This document shows positions 1-9,291 of a stretch of DNA of 62,912 nt, piece by piece. Position 1 is the first letter of the stretch, and each line of letters begins with the position of its first letter. Position numbers and translations under genes: made by a program. Source of the DNA: Thiorhodococcus minor (GTDB taxonomy: Bacteria; Pseudomonadota; Gammaproteobacteria; Chromatiales; Chromatiaceae); NCBI RefSeq assembly GCF_010820565.1, contig NZ_JAAIJQ010000034.1, positions 1-62,912 of the forward strand, given 5' to 3'. Below the pieces are notes generated by a model. The model saw only the letters and a list, made by a program, of their open reading frames with translations. It ran no database searches and was not told the DNA's origin.

Positions 1-54
1 CCACTGCCCACTGCCCACTGCCCACTGCCCACTGCCCACTGCCCACTGCCCACT
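1..54. repeat. Heptanucleotide tandem array (CCACTGC)7 plus partial copy
   Basis: Seven perfect copies of CCACTGC run from the first base to 49 and a partial eighth (ccact) continues to 54, touching the stop codon of the SOUL gene (TGA on the minus strand, 54-56). The array may extend beyond the window. The same heptamer recurs at 9442-9518. Confidence 0.95.
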
Positions 55-701
55 CAGCCCTTTTGGCTCTCCGCAATTCGGATCATCACCTCGTTGCGAC
101 GCAGGAAGCCCGGGGTGAAGGGATCGTTGTAATAGGCGTAGACCGGGGCGTCCGCTGGCGAGAGGCCTTGTGCCTCCAGCCATTCCCGCAAGGCCTGCTC
201 CTGCTCGGCGATGGTGGCGTCCGTGGTGCGCCCGCTGAACCTGACGGCGGCGACGCGCTGCGTTGGCAGCTCTTGGAGCCGGACATCCGGCGACGCGGGC
301 GGCGGCAGCGCCTCGAGCGCGTAGGCCGCCGGCATGATGAAGCGCACCCGCCAGCTACCGTCATCCGCGGGCGCCTGGGTGACCGGGGCCGTCATGGGGA
401 TCTGCTCGGCGAGCTGTTGAGTGACCGGTGCGGTCATGGCGACGCGGTCGCCCGAGCGCTCCTTGGCGAAGATGTATCCAGCCAGCGGTGAGAAGCCCGC
501 GCTCAGGGCCTCCTTGCGAGTGCCCTTGCGGGCCACCTCGGCGACCACCAGCGATGGGTATTGCCGGATCTCGAAGGGGCCTTCCTTGCGCACCACTTCA
601 TAGTCCGGCGTCTCGACGTTCTGAACGATGAGCACGAAGACCGCCATGGCGGCGGTCCCCAGCAGGACGAGGGAAGAGAGAATGATCAACAGGGTCTTCA
701 T
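54..701 (-). CDS. SOUL-family haem-binding protein
   Basis: 215-residue protein with an N-terminal hydrophobic segment (about residues 3-26) that anchors it in, or exports it across, the inner membrane. The rest matches the SOUL haem-binding fold: an early segment YEVVRKEGPFEIRQYP, a repeated VAMTAPVTQ / IPMTAPVTQ stretch near the middle, and a closing PVYAYYNDPFTPGFLRRNE that is typical of the family. SOUL proteins bind haem or other hydrophobic ligands; their bacterial role is not established, so only the family is called. The gene stands alone; its stop codon is fused to a heptanucleotide repeat array. ATG start. Confidence 0.85.
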   Translation of the reverse strand: MKTLLIILSSLVLLGTAAMAVFVLIVQNVETPDYEVVRKEGPFEIRQYPSLVVAEVARKGTRKEALSAGFSPLAGYIFAKERSGDRVAMTAPVTQQLAEQIPMTAPVTQAPADDGSWRVRFIMPAAYALEALPPPASPDVRLQELPTQRVAAVRFSGRTTDATIAEQEQALREWLEAQGLSPADAPVYAYYNDPFTPGFLRRNEVMIRIAESQKG

Positions 702-948
702 GGGGATCGGCCGACCTCATTCGAATGGGACACTTTGCGTGCCGTCGCACGCGCTTGACCCTCATCTATGGCCGGCGATCGGGATTTCATGTCGTCTCCG
801 CGTCCTTGGCTTCCAGGCGTCGGCGCGGGGGGCTTCAGACACCAGTAAGGTCTTGCCTCTCGGCTAGCCGAGTCCCTGTCCCCTGAATGGCGAAAGCCTG
901 GCTGAGCTTCCCAGAGGATGCCAGTCGCGCTTTGCTGTTTTCGAGCGA
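702..948. other. Intergenic gap between the SOUL gene and the RND operon
   Basis: About 250 bases with no convincing gene, RNA or terminator. It should hold the promoter of the SOUL gene and the 3' end of the efflux operon; I could not assign boxes. Confidence 0.4.
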
Positions 949-3900
949 TCAAGATGCTTGGGTCGTCTCCGCGGCCTTGTTATCCGCCATCAGCCAGGCC
1001 CAGAGCCTTGACACCCGCGCATGCAGGCTCTCGTGGAGCGAGAGCAGCGCCGGCGTGAAGATGAGCACCAGGATGGTCGAGAAGCCGACGCCGAAGGCGA
1101 GCGAGACCGCCATTGGGATCAGGAACTGGGCCTGGAGGCTGGTCTCGAAGATCAGGGGTCCCAAGCCGACCACCGTGGTTGCCGAGGTCAAGAGCATGGC
1201 GCGCAGGCGTGAGACCGCGGCGTCGACCAGCGCGGTATCTATGTCCATGCCGGTGTCGCGCAGCTCGTGGTACATGCTGACCAGGATGATGGCGTTGTTG
1301 ACCACGATTCCAGCCAGGCCGAAGAGGCCGAACAGCGACAGCAGTGTGAGGTCCAGCCCAAGGAGCCAGTGCCCGCCGACCGCGCCCACCAGTCCGAGCG
1401 GAATAGCCGTCATCACGACCAGCGGCCAGCCCCAGCTCCCGAACACGGCCGCTAGGACCATGTAGATCATCCCCAGCCCGAGGATGAGTCCAAGGCGCAT
1501 ATCCCCGAGGGTCTCACGCTGGTCGGCCGCGCGGCCCTCGAAGCTGTAGTCGATGCCGTATTCGCGGGCGAGCCGCGGCAGAAGCTCCTTGGAGAGGGCC
1601 TCGCGCACGTTGTCCGGCGTGCTGAGCGCACGGTCGATGTCGGCCGTCACCTCGACGGCGAGCCGGCCCTCCGCGTGGCGCAGCGCCTCGAAACCGCGCT
1701 GGGTCTCCCAGGAGGCGACCGTGGTCAGGGGCACGAAGCTGCCGTCCGGGATGCGAATGAGCAGCTGCTCCAGCGCGCTCAGACGGGTACGCTCCGCGCG
1801 CGGCAGCAGGACCCGGACCTCCAGCTCGTCCTGATCGACCTGGACGAGCTGGGCGAGGTGTCCGTCGAAGGCCGCGCGCAGCTGCTTGCCGAGGGTCTCC
1901 GTCGTCAGCTCCAGCGCCTGGCCGGCCGGAGTGAGCCGATAGATGAGCTGCTCGCGGCCGTAGGGCATGTCGTCGACCATGTCCGAGACGCCTGGCACGC
2001 TCTCCAGGCTCTGCTGCAGCGCCATCGCCGCATCCTTCAGCTTGTCGGCGTCGTCTCCGGTCAGCCGCACGGTGAGGTCGCGGCCCGGCGGTCCCGCGCG
2101 GCGCGAAGAGACGACCAGGCTCTCCAGGCCGGCCGGCATGCGGACGTTTTCGCGCCAGGCCGCCAGGAATTGCTCGTTGCGAACATCGCGGTCCTCCGAA
2201 GGCACGAGCTGAACCTGCACCGAGGCGAGCTGATCGCCCTTGCCCCCGCCACCGACATCCACCGCGACCGTCGACCCGAGCCGTGCGACCGCCGCCTCGA
2301 TAAGTCCGTCGCCGAGCTCGGCCTCGGTCTCGATCAAGGCCCGCTCCAGCTCCTGGAGAAAGGTCTGGGTATGCGCGCGCGGCGTGCCCGCCACGAAGGT
2401 CGCATTCGCAAAGACGATCTGCGACTCCGGGGTGGGGAAAAAGACGAACTGCACCCGCCCGCCGGCGATGAGTCCGACGGCCAGCATCATGAGAACGACC
2501 ACGATGCTCACCGTGACGCCGCGCCAATGCAGCGCCCAGACCACGAGCGGCCGGTAAACATTGTCGCGGAAGTGGTCGAAGCCGGCATTGACGCGCTGTC
2601 GCCAGCGTGGAACGGCCGTTGTGGCGTGATGCTCGAACGCGGTGCGCAGATGCGCGGGCATGACCAAAAAGACTTCGACCAGCGAGGCGATGAGCACCAT
2701 GATGGCGACGAAGGGGATGTCGCCCAGGATGTTGCCCATGATGCCGCCGACCAGGATCAGGGGCAGGAAGGCGGCGACCGTGGTCAGGGCCGAGGCGGCC
2801 ACTGGCCAGAACATGCGGCGCGCGCCGGCGATGGCGGCCTCGGCGGGCGCCAGGCCCTGGCGATACTTGGCCTCCGCATGCTCGCCGATGACGATGGCGT
2901 CGTCGTCGATGATGCCGAGCGTCAGTAGCAGGCCGAAGAGGCTGATCATGTTGATGGTGCCGCCGAAGGCCCAAAGCAGCGCCAGCGCCGCCAGGTAGGC
3001 GGTGGGAATACCCATGGCGACCCAGAAGGCCACGCGGCCGGGCAGGAAGACGAAGAGCATCAGCAAGACGAGCGTCAGGCCTTGCAGACCATTGTGCGTG
3101 AGGAGATCGATTCTGTCCTTGATGCTCTCCCAGCGGGCATCGAAGACCTGCAGCTCGATCGCTGGCGGCAGGGTTGGGCGGGTATCCTCGAGCCAGCTCT
3201 CGAAGACCTCAGCGGCCTTGAGCGAGTGCCCCCGCTCGGCGCGCTGGACGAGCAGCTCCACGGTAGCGGGTCGGTCGTCCCATGCCTCGCTAGCCGCGCC
3301 GCGCGGAATCGACGACAGCGTCAGGCTGGCTGGGCGCGCCTCGCGCACGATGGTGGCGACGTCGCCCAGTCGGACCAGGCTGCGATCGCTGCTGACGATC
3401 GGTAGATCCTCGAAGGCGATCGGGTCGCGCCTTTGCTCCAGACTGCGCAGCTCGCGCGCCCCGTCTGCCTCGCCGGCGATGCCCGAGGGGATGTCGCGTG
3501 CCAGGCGCGCGACCTGCTCGCCGATGCCATCCAGCGAGAGACCCAGGGTTTCCAGCACCCGGCCGGGCACCTCGATGGCGATGCGCTCCTCGGGCAGGCC
3601 GGAAATGTCGACGCGATCGACGCCACGTGCCAGCAGCTCGCGCTCGAACTGGCGCACCCATGGGCGGATCTCGGCCAGGCTCGGACCGGAGACCAGCAGC
3701 CTGGCGACCGGCTCGTAGCGCGATACGCGGCTGATCTGCGGGGTCTCCGCTTCTTGCGGCAGGTTGCGGAACTCGTCCACGCGCTGGCGGACCTGGTCGA
3801 GCGCGAGCAGGGGATCCGTGCCGTCCTGCAGCTCGAGCGACAGGTTGGCGATGCCTTGACTCGAGGTCGAGGTCAGCTTCTTCAGCCCATCGACTGTCTT

Positions 3901-4119
3901 CAGGCGCTCTTCGAGCGGGATGACGATCCCTCGCTCCACGTCCTCCGCGGCGGCGCCGCTCCAGACCACGCGCACGCTGACGATGTCCAGCGCGAAGGTC
4001 GGGAAGAACTGGATGTTCATCCGCGTCAGCGCAATGCCGCCCAGGATGAAGATCACTGCCATGAGGAGGTTCGCCAGCAGCTTGTGGCGGGCGAAGACCG
4101 CGATCAGTCCCTCGCTCAC
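949..4119 (-). CDS. RND-family efflux pump permease (inner-membrane)
   Basis: 1056-residue proton-driven RND transporter (AcrB/HAE1-like). Visible features are the first membrane helix (about residues 13-31), the large periplasmic loop after it, the central multi-helix block beginning near LLTHNGLQGLTLVLLMLFVF, the acidic relay in helix 4 (GIIDDDAIVIGEHAEA), a second periplasmic loop, and the C-terminal helix block with GIVVNNAIILVSMYHELR. Substrate cannot be deduced. The start is GTG at 4117-4119, overlapping the stop of the upstream adaptor gene as GTGA, so the two are translationally coupled. No outer-membrane TolC-type gene follows, so the pump must borrow one. The closing residues (about 25) are hydrophilic cytoplasmic tail. 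Confidence 0.93.
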   Translation of the reverse strand: MSEGLIAVFARHKLLANLLMAVIFILGGIALTRMNIQFFPTFALDIVSVRVVWSGAAAEDVERGIVIPLEERLKTVDGLKKLTSTSSQGIANLSLELQDGTDPLLALDQVRQRVDEFRNLPQEAETPQISRVSRYEPVARLLVSGPSLAEIRPWVRQFERELLARGVDRVDISGLPEERIAIEVPGRVLETLGLSLDGIGEQVARLARDIPSGIAGEADGARELRSLEQRRDPIAFEDLPIVSSDRSLVRLGDVATIVREARPASLTLSSIPRGAASEAWDDRPATVELLVQRAERGHSLKAAEVFESWLEDTRPTLPPAIELQVFDARWESIKDRIDLLTHNGLQGLTLVLLMLFVFLPGRVAFWVAMGIPTAYLAALALLWAFGGTINMISLFGLLLTLGIIDDDAIVIGEHAEAKYRQGLAPAEAAIAGARRMFWPVAASALTTVAAFLPLILVGGIMGNILGDIPFVAIMVLIASLVEVFLVMPAHLRTAFEHHATTAVPRWRQRVNAGFDHFRDNVYRPLVVWALHWRGVTVSIVVVLMMLAVGLIAGGRVQFVFFPTPESQIVFANATFVAGTPRAHTQTFLQELERALIETEAELGDGLIEAAVARLGSTVAVDVGGGGKGDQLASVQVQLVPSEDRDVRNEQFLAAWRENVRMPAGLESLVVSSRRAGPPGRDLTVRLTGDDADKLKDAAMALQQSLESVPGVSDMVDDMPYGREQLIYRLTPAGQALELTTETLGKQLRAAFDGHLAQLVQVDQDELEVRVLLPRAERTRLSALEQLLIRIPDGSFVPLTTVASWETQRGFEALRHAEGRLAVEVTADIDRALSTPDNVREALSKELLPRLAREYGIDYSFEGRAADQRETLGDMRLGLILGLGMIYMVLAAVFGSWGWPLVVMTAIPLGLVGAVGGHWLLGLDLTLLSLFGLFGLAGIVVNNAIILVSMYHELRDTGMDIDTALVDAAVSRLRAMLLTSATTVVGLGPLIFETSLQAQFLIPMAVSLAFGVGFSTILVLIFTPALLSLHESLHARVSRLWAWLMADNKAAETTQAS

Positions 4120-5297
4120 TGTAGCGGCTCCACCTTGAGGGTTTCGACCGCGTGGGGGAGATGGGTGACTAGGACGCGCGCGTCCGCCTTCAGCTCGGGA
4201 GCCCGGATGAGCACTCGGTTTTCGCCGGTATCGGGCGTCACCAGCTCACCGACACGCTGAATCCGCAGCCCTTTCAAGCGGCCGTCTTCGACGACGAAGA
4301 TCCGGTCGCCCCCATGCAGCGCGGCAAAGGGCAGGGCCACGGTATCCGGCGCCCCAGGGCGCTCCAATTGGAGGCTGACGAAGGCGCCGAGTGGGGCATT
4401 GACCCCAGGAGCGAGCCGCAGCAGGGCGTCGACGCCTCGCGCGTCCGCTTCTCCGGACAGCCGTTCCAGGACCGCGGAGATCGGCTGTCCTGAATAGAGA
4501 CCCTCGGCCTCGAGCCGTGCGCCCTTCGTCAGCGCCTCGCGCAGCTCGTCGCTGTAGGCGCCCGGGACCTTGGCGCGGATGTAGAGGCCGTCGAGCGGAT
4601 AGAGGGTCAGGATGGTCTCGTTGGGCTGCAGCTGATCGCCTGCCGCGGCCTCGACGACGCCGATACGTCCGTCGAAGGGCGCCGTGATGGTGCCGCGCGC
4701 GACATCGCGCTCGGCCTCTTCCAGGGCGGCCTCCAGTGTGGCGAGGCGGGCCGGGTGCTCTGCGATCGACTGCTCGCGCAGGGTGACGGCCAGCTGGGCG
4801 CGCGCATACTGCTCCCTGGCCTCGTCGACGCTGGACACGGACCCGAGCTTCTTGGTTTGCACGGTGTTCGCGCGCTCCACGGCGAGTCGCCCCAGCTCCA
4901 GGATCTGGCGCTCGTGCTCCAGGGCTTCCCGATCATGGACCAGCTGGAGGCGCTCTTTCTCGAGGTCGGCCTTGGCCTTCTCCAGACGTGGCAGGAGGTC
5001 GCGTGGGTCTAGCTTGGCGAGCAGCTCGCCCTCCGAGACCAGGTCCCCGTCGCGGACGTTGATCTCGATGAGGCGCCCGGCGACCGGGGCCGCGGCGCGC
5101 ACGCGATCCGGCGCCTCGATACGGCCGAACAAGGAAAGGATCGGGCGGTGCTCCGAGGGGGGCGCCGTCATCACCTCGACGCGCCAAATGCGCTCCTTGG
5201 GGACAACGGCAACAGGCACTGGTCGGCTTTCCTTGAGCATGAGGAAGGTCCCGATGCCCACGGCAATGATGAGGACAGGAAGGATGCGGCGCGACAT
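4116..5297 (-). CDS. RND efflux periplasmic adaptor (HlyD/MFP family)
   Basis: 393-residue membrane fusion protein. The N-terminal hydrophobic segment (about residues 4-20) anchors it to the inner membrane. A biotinyl-lipoyl half domain (APVAGRLIEINVRDGDLVSEGELLAKLD) follows, then a long alpha-helical hairpin rich in E, R and L (about 100-195), the second lipoyl half (GTITAPFDGRIGVVEAAAGDQ is its core) and C-terminal beta domains. It links the permease encoded immediately downstream to an outer-membrane channel. ATG start; its stop overlaps the permease start by four bases, so both proteins are made from one mRNA. Confidence 0.92.
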   Translation of the reverse strand: MSRRILPVLIIAVGIGTFLMLKESRPVPVAVVPKERIWRVEVMTAPPSEHRPILSLFGRIEAPDRVRAAAPVAGRLIEINVRDGDLVSEGELLAKLDPRDLLPRLEKAKADLEKERLQLVHDREALEHERQILELGRLAVERANTVQTKKLGSVSSVDEAREQYARAQLAVTLREQSIAEHPARLATLEAALEEAERDVARGTITAPFDGRIGVVEAAAGDQLQPNETILTLYPLDGLYIRAKVPGAYSDELREALTKGARLEAEGLYSGQPISAVLERLSGEADARGVDALLRLAPGVNAPLGAFVSLQLERPGAPDTVALPFAALHGGDRIFVVEDGRLKGLRIQRVGELVTPDTGENRVLIRAPELKADARVLVTHLPHAVETLKVEPLQ

Positions 5298-5489
5298 GGT
5301 ACGGCTATGAATCTCGCAGGCATGGCCGGTGCGCTCGCTAGCGGGCGCGCAAGCCGTTGGCGCGGGCGATTTCGCGAGCCCGCGCGGTGCTGGGTGTGGT
5401 TGGTTTGAGTCCGGTCGACCCGGCAGGTTCAGCGGGTCGCCATGCGGTCAGCTGAGCTGGGAGGACCTGACCGGACTTGCAGGGCTCCT

Positions 5490-5525
<36 letters not shown>

Positions 5526-5553
5526 TCCGGGATTTCGATCCCTTAGAGGGTGC

Positions 5554-5898
5554 CTAATCTGTGCGGCGAGGGTCGTCTTCAACCCCTGCGGAGGGGAGGC
5601 GGGTCGCGCTCGAATCCGTGGTTTCGCGCGTGCCTTCCGCCGGTCGGACCGTCGTCTTCGGCGGCTCTTCGAGGATGGTCTCGAGCGGATTCGTCCTTGA
5701 CTGGCGCTCGAGGACTTCCTTGAGCTCCTCGGTCTTCAGCTCGCGATCGATCTCCTGCTTGACGCTGGAGAGCGTCCGACGCGCCCGCCCGATCCACATG
5801 CCGGCCACTCGGGCGAGCTTTGGCAGTCGCTCGGGGCCGACCACGATGAGCGCGACCACGCCGATCAGCAGCAGCTCTTGGAAGCCAACGTCGAACAT
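5554..5898 (-). CDS. tatB: Sec-independent translocase subunit TatB
   Basis: 114-residue TatB of the twin-arginine export system, which moves folded proteins across the inner membrane. A short periplasmic N-terminus is followed by one membrane helix (FDVGFQELLLIGVVALIVVG), the family hinge GPERLPKLAR, an amphipathic helix, and a charged Glu/Arg-rich tail. The gene lies 18 bases downstream of tatA on the same strand. The expected next gene, tatC, is absent: only about 250 bases and a hexamer repeat separate tatB from the unrelated RND adaptor gene. Length and start (ATG) are normal for TatB. Confidence 0.93.
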   Translation of the reverse strand: MFDVGFQELLLIGVVALIVVGPERLPKLARVAGMWIGRARRTLSSVKQEIDRELKTEELKEVLERQSRTNPLETILEEPPKTTVRPAEGTRETTDSSATRLPSAGVEDDPRRTD

Positions 5899-5916
5899 GG
5901 CTTAGGTAGGCCTCGC

Positions 5917-6189
5917 TCAGTCGGACGTCTTGGTGCCTTCGTGTTTGCCAGCTTGCGGCGCTGCGTCGGCCCCGGCGGTGCGCTGGGCGTCGCTGCGGCC
6001 CAATGCGGCCTGCTCGGAGGCGCTGTCCTCGTCCTCGTCCTTGTCGGGATTCGACATCGAGCTGCGGAAGCCGCGGATGGCTTCGCCGAGATCCGAGCCG
6101 ATGCCTTTCAATCGCTTGGTGCCGAACAGCAGCACGACGATCAGGAGGATGATCAAAAGCTGCCAGATGCTGATGCCGCCGACTCCCAT
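5917..6189 (-). CDS. tatA: Sec-independent translocase subunit TatA
   Basis: 90-residue TatA, the pore-forming subunit of twin-arginine export. Features: N-terminal [19 protein letters not shown] membrane helix, the hinge [10 protein letters not shown], an amphipathic helix ([11 protein letters not shown]) and an acidic tail with DKDEDED. It leads a tatA-tatB pair. Likely clients in this window are AioB and possibly AioX, both of which carry twin-arginine signal peptides. ATG start; MGVGGISIW matches usual TatA N-termini. Confidence 0.95.
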   Translation of the reverse strand: MGVGGISIWQLLIILLIVVLLFGTKRLKGIGSDLGEAIRGFRSSMSNPDKDEDEDSASEQAALGRSDAQRTAGADAAPQAGKHEGTKTSD

Positions 6190-6451
6190 GGGTCTCTCCG
6201 TCTAGATGTCTTGTTGTAGGTCGCTTGCGCGGTGCCCCGACCCTGCGCGGGCGCTGCCCGTTCGTCGGGAGAGCGGCCGGTGCGCGTTCATGTCCGGGTG
6301 GGCGCGGATTCGCGATCATAACCGAAGCGCGATCACCCCGAAAGCGACTTGCGCTAGCCGCCACGCGCCGACGCCGAGGCGAGCGGGCGTTTACGTCGGA
6401 TGACAATATGGGCGATGATGCCGGGCCGTTCGAGAGGCTCGAGGCAGAGGG
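6190..6451. other. Divergent promoter gap between tatA and rlmH
   Basis: About 260 bases between the divergent tatAB and rlmH genes. Both promoters must lie here; no box or RNA gene could be assigned. The purine-rich GAGGCAGAGG at 6441-6450 is the likely rlmH ribosome-binding site. Confidence 0.5.
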
Positions 6452-6925
6452 TTGCGCATACATCTCATTAGCGTCGGACGGCGAATGCCGAGCTGGGTCG
6501 AGCAGGGCTATCGCGAATATGCCAAACGCCTGCCGCCCGAATGCACCCTGACGCTGGTTGAGATCGACCCGGTGCGGCGCACCAAGTCGACCTCTGTCGC
6601 GCAGGCCCGCGAGGAAGAGGGCCGCCGCATGCTCAAGGCGATTCCCAAGGGCGTGGCGGCGGTTGCGCTCGACGAGCGCGGCAAGGCCTGGAGCACGGAG
6701 ATGCTGGCCACGGAGCTTGAGGCGTGGATGGGCGACGGTCGCGACCGTGCCCTGCTCGTTGGCGGCGCGGACGGCTTGGCGCCCGATTGTCTCGCGTGCT
6801 GCGAGCGCCGCTGGTCGCTGTCGCCGCTCACCTTTCCGCATCCACTGGTGCGCGTGATCCTCGCCGAGCAGGTCTATCGCGCCTGGAGTCTGACGCGGGG
6901 GCATCCCTATCATCGGGGAGGCTGA
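6452..6925 (+). CDS. rlmH: 23S rRNA (pseudouridine1915-N3)-methyltransferase RlmH
   Basis: 157-residue SPOUT-class methyltransferase that modifies pseudouridine 1915 in helix 69 of 23S rRNA using SAM. It has the usual length (E. coli 155) and the family signatures: MRIHLISVGRRMPSW at the start, ALDERGKAWSTEMLA in the middle, the SAM-binding knot region LLVGGADGLAPD, and the conserved ending LAEQVYRAWSLTRGHPYHR. The start is TTG at 6452, chosen because MRIHLISVG is the conserved N-terminus and GAGGCAGAGG lies just before it. It heads the rlmH-maf-rng block. Confidence 0.95.
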   Translation: MRIHLISVGRRMPSWVEQGYREYAKRLPPECTLTLVEIDPVRRTKSTSVAQAREEEGRRMLKAIPKGVAAVALDERGKAWSTEMLATELEAWMGDGRDRALLVGGADGLAPDCLACCERRWSLSPLTFPHPLVRVILAEQVYRAWSLTRGHPYHRGG

Positions 6926-6990
6926 GCTGCCCGGAGGACTGGCGGCGCTTTCTTGAGTCCGTAGGCACGTACAAGGGCAGGAGCAAGGGA

Positions 6991-7602
6991 ATGGGCGACG
7001 CTGACCCCCACATCTACCTCGCATCGCGGTCGCCTCGCCGGGCCGAGCTGCTGACTCAGATCGGCATTCGCTTTGTCCTGGCTCCGGCGGAGACCGACGA
7101 GACGCCAGGCTCCGGGGAGTCGCCGGAGGACTACGTCAGCCGGGTCGCGCTGGACAAGGCGCGCGCCGCGCGCGGCGGCCTGGGCTCTGCCGCGCCCCTA
7201 CCGGTTCTGGCCGCGGATACCGCCGTGGTGCTGGGCGATCGGATTCTGGGCAAGCCGAGCGACGAAACCGACGCCGTCGCGATGCTGGAAGCCCTTTCGG
7301 GGCGTACGCATCGGGTTCTGACCGGGGTGTGTCTGGCGACCGGCCCGAAGGTGCTCTCCGCGATCAGCGCGAGCAGGGTCAGCTTCAGGCCGATCGCGGA
7401 GGAGGAGATGCGCCGCTACTGGAAGACCGGCGAGCCGCACGACAAGGCGGGAGGCTATGGGATCCAGGGCCTGGGTGCGCTCTTCGTCACGCATTTGCAG
7501 GGTAGCTACTCGGGTGTCATGGGGCTGCCGCTCTACGAGACGGGACAGCTCCTCGAGCGTGCGGGGATCCGCCTCATTGCGGCTAGCGATCCGGTGACTT
7601 GA
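6991..7602 (+). CDS. maf: Maf-family nucleotide pyrophosphatase (YhdE type)
   Basis: 203-residue house-cleaning NTPase; the YhdE subfamily hydrolyses dTTP, UTP and modified pyrimidine triphosphates. Family motifs: YLASRSPRRAELL (substrate loop) at the N-terminus, ETDE near residue 35, the catalytic AADTAVVLGDRILGKP, RTHRVLTGV, and DKAGGYGIQGLGALFV near the C-terminus, which fits YhdE better than YceF. I chose ATG 6991 because the conserved IYLASRSPRR begins a few residues later and a purine-rich stretch (AGGAGCAAGGGA) precedes it; the open frame continues upstream without homology. It precedes rng, as in many gammaproteobacteria. Confidence 0.93.
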   Translation: MGDADPHIYLASRSPRRAELLTQIGIRFVLAPAETDETPGSGESPEDYVSRVALDKARAARGGLGSAAPLPVLAADTAVVLGDRILGKPSDETDAVAMLEALSGRTHRVLTGVCLATGPKVLSAISASRVSFRPIAEEEMRRYWKTGEPHDKAGGYGIQGLGALFVTHLQGSYSGVMGLPLYETGQLLERAGIRLIAASDPVT

Positions 7603-7836
7603 CGGTGCCGTCGGCGATCGGCAGTGGCCAGGAAGCTTCGCCGCCGCGGGGCGGCTCGATTCGGCGCGCCCACGGGGCGGGCGAATGGCTCGGCAAGCAT
7701 CCAATGCCGGGCTGTCCACGACCTGGACGGGAAAGGCAATCGTTCGGCGGTTCCCCGAGGCCGCGTCGCCGGACGCTGCTTCGTCCCACGCTGATCGCTC
7801 GGAAACTCTAATGATAACTATCGAGTCCATGATCCT

Positions 7837-9291
7837 GTGAGCGAAGAGATCCTAATCAATGTAACGCCCCCCGAGACGCGGGTCGCCGTGGTCGAGAATG
7901 GCGTGGTGCAGGAGATCATCATCGAGCGCGCCGAGCGCTGCGGTCTGGTCGGCAACATCTACAAGGGACGCATCTGCCGCGTGCTGCCGGGGATGCAGGC
8001 CGCCTTCGTCGACATCGGTCTGGAGCGCGCCGCCTTTCTGCATGCCTCGGACATCATCGGACCCCAGGGTGAGCCGCGCGGCGACCAGATCCACGAGCTG
8101 GTCCACGAGGGCGACATGATCGTCGTCCAGGTCGTCAAGGATCCGCTCGGGACCAAGGGTGCACGCCTGACGACCAACATTTCCATCGCCTCGCGCTATC
8201 TGGTCTGCATGCCCGCGCTGGGCAGCACCGGCGTCTCCCAGAAGATCGAGGACGAGGAAGAGCGCCGCCGCCTGCGCGAGGTCCTGCAGCAGTACGTCGA
8301 AGGCCACGAGGGGGAGGGCGGATTTATCGCCCGGACCGCCGCCGAGGGGGTCTCCGAAGATGCCCTGCTGAAGGACATCGCCTTCCTCGCCAAGCTGTGG
8401 CTGGGCGTCAAGGATCGCTGTTCCGTCGTCAGCACCGTTGGCCTCATCCATGATGACCTGGCGCTCGCGCTGCGGGCCCTGCGCGATCTGGTAACGCCCG
8501 AGGTCGAGCGGATTCGCATCGACTCGCGCGCCATGGTCGACAAGGCTGCACACTTCGCCGCCAAGTACATCCCGGAGATCCAGGGCCGCATCGAGTACTA
8601 TCAGGGCGAGCGTCCCTTGTTCGACCTCTACGGCGTCGAGGACGAGATCAAGAAGGCGCTCCAGCGCAAGGTCAGCCTCAAGTCCGGCGGTCATCTGGTC
8701 ATCGACCAGACCGAAGCCATGACCACCATCGACGTCAATACGGGCGCCTTTGTCGGACACCGCAACCTCGAGGAGACCATCTTCAAGACCAACCTCGAGG
8801 CGGCCCAGGCGATTTGCCGTCAGCTGCGCCTGCGCAACCTCGGCGGCATCATCATCATCGATTTCATCGACATGACCGAGGACGAGCACAAGCGCCAGGT
8901 GCTGCGTGCCCTCGAGAAGTGCCTCGCGCGCGATCACGCCAAGACCCACATCACCGAGGTCTCCTCGCTGGGGCTGGTGGAGATGACCCGCAAGCGCACC
9001 CGCGAATCCCTGGAGCACGTGCTCTGCGAGCCCTGTCCCTGCTGCGGGGGCCGCGGCTCCATCAAGACCGCCGAGACGACCTGCTACGAGATCTTCCGCG
9101 AGATCCTGCGCGAATCCCGCCAGTTCGAGGTCGAGACCCTGCTGGTGCTCGCCTCGCAAGAGGTGGTCGACCGGCTCGTCGACGAGGAATCCGCCCACCT
9201 GGCCGAGCTCGAGGAGTTCATCGGCCGGCCGATCCGCCTGCAGGCCGAGGCGCTCTATACCCAGGAGCAGTACGACGTGGTGCTGATCTGA
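7837..9291 (+). CDS. rng: Ribonuclease G
   Basis: 484-residue RNase E/G-family endoribonuclease that processes the 5' end of 16S rRNA and degrades some mRNAs. It shows the family start SEEILINVTPPETRVAVVE, the S1 RNA-binding domain (about residues 35-125, GNIYKGRICRVLPGMQAAFVD), the DNase I-like catalytic part with TTIDVNTGAFVG and IIIIDFIDM supplying metal-binding aspartates, and the zinc-link cysteines (CEPCPCCGGRG) near residue 405. It lacks the long C-terminal scaffold of RNase E, consistent with RNase G. GTG start at 7837. It sits between maf and yhdP. Confidence 0.96.
   Translation: MSEEILINVTPPETRVAVVENGVVQEIIIERAERCGLVGNIYKGRICRVLPGMQAAFVDIGLERAAFLHASDIIGPQGEPRGDQIHELVHEGDMIVVQVVKDPLGTKGARLTTNISIASRYLVCMPALGSTGVSQKIEDEEERRRLREVLQQYVEGHEGEGGFIARTAAEGVSEDALLKDIAFLAKLWLGVKDRCSVVSTVGLIHDDLALALRALRDLVTPEVERIRIDSRAMVDKAAHFAAKYIPEIQGRIEYYQGERPLFDLYGVEDEIKKALQRKVSLKSGGHLVIDQTEAMTTIDVNTGAFVGHRNLEETIFKTNLEAAQAICRQLRLRNLGGIIIIDFIDMTEDEHKRQVLRALEKCLARDHAKTHITEVSSLGLVEMTRKRTRESLEHVLCEPCPCCGGRGSIKTAETTCYEIFREILRESRQFEVETLLVLASQEVVDRLVDEESAHLAELEEFIGRPIRLQAEALYTQEQYDVVLI

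Noticed and set aside
1675-2928. Long plus-strand open frame opposite the RND permease
   Set aside because: Low-complexity Arg/Ala/Gly/Gln composition and no family; it mirrors the permease gene, an effect of high third-position GC.
5579-7024. Long minus-strand frame spanning tatB, tatA and rlmH
   Set aside because: It crosses three well supported genes in wrong frames and has biased composition.
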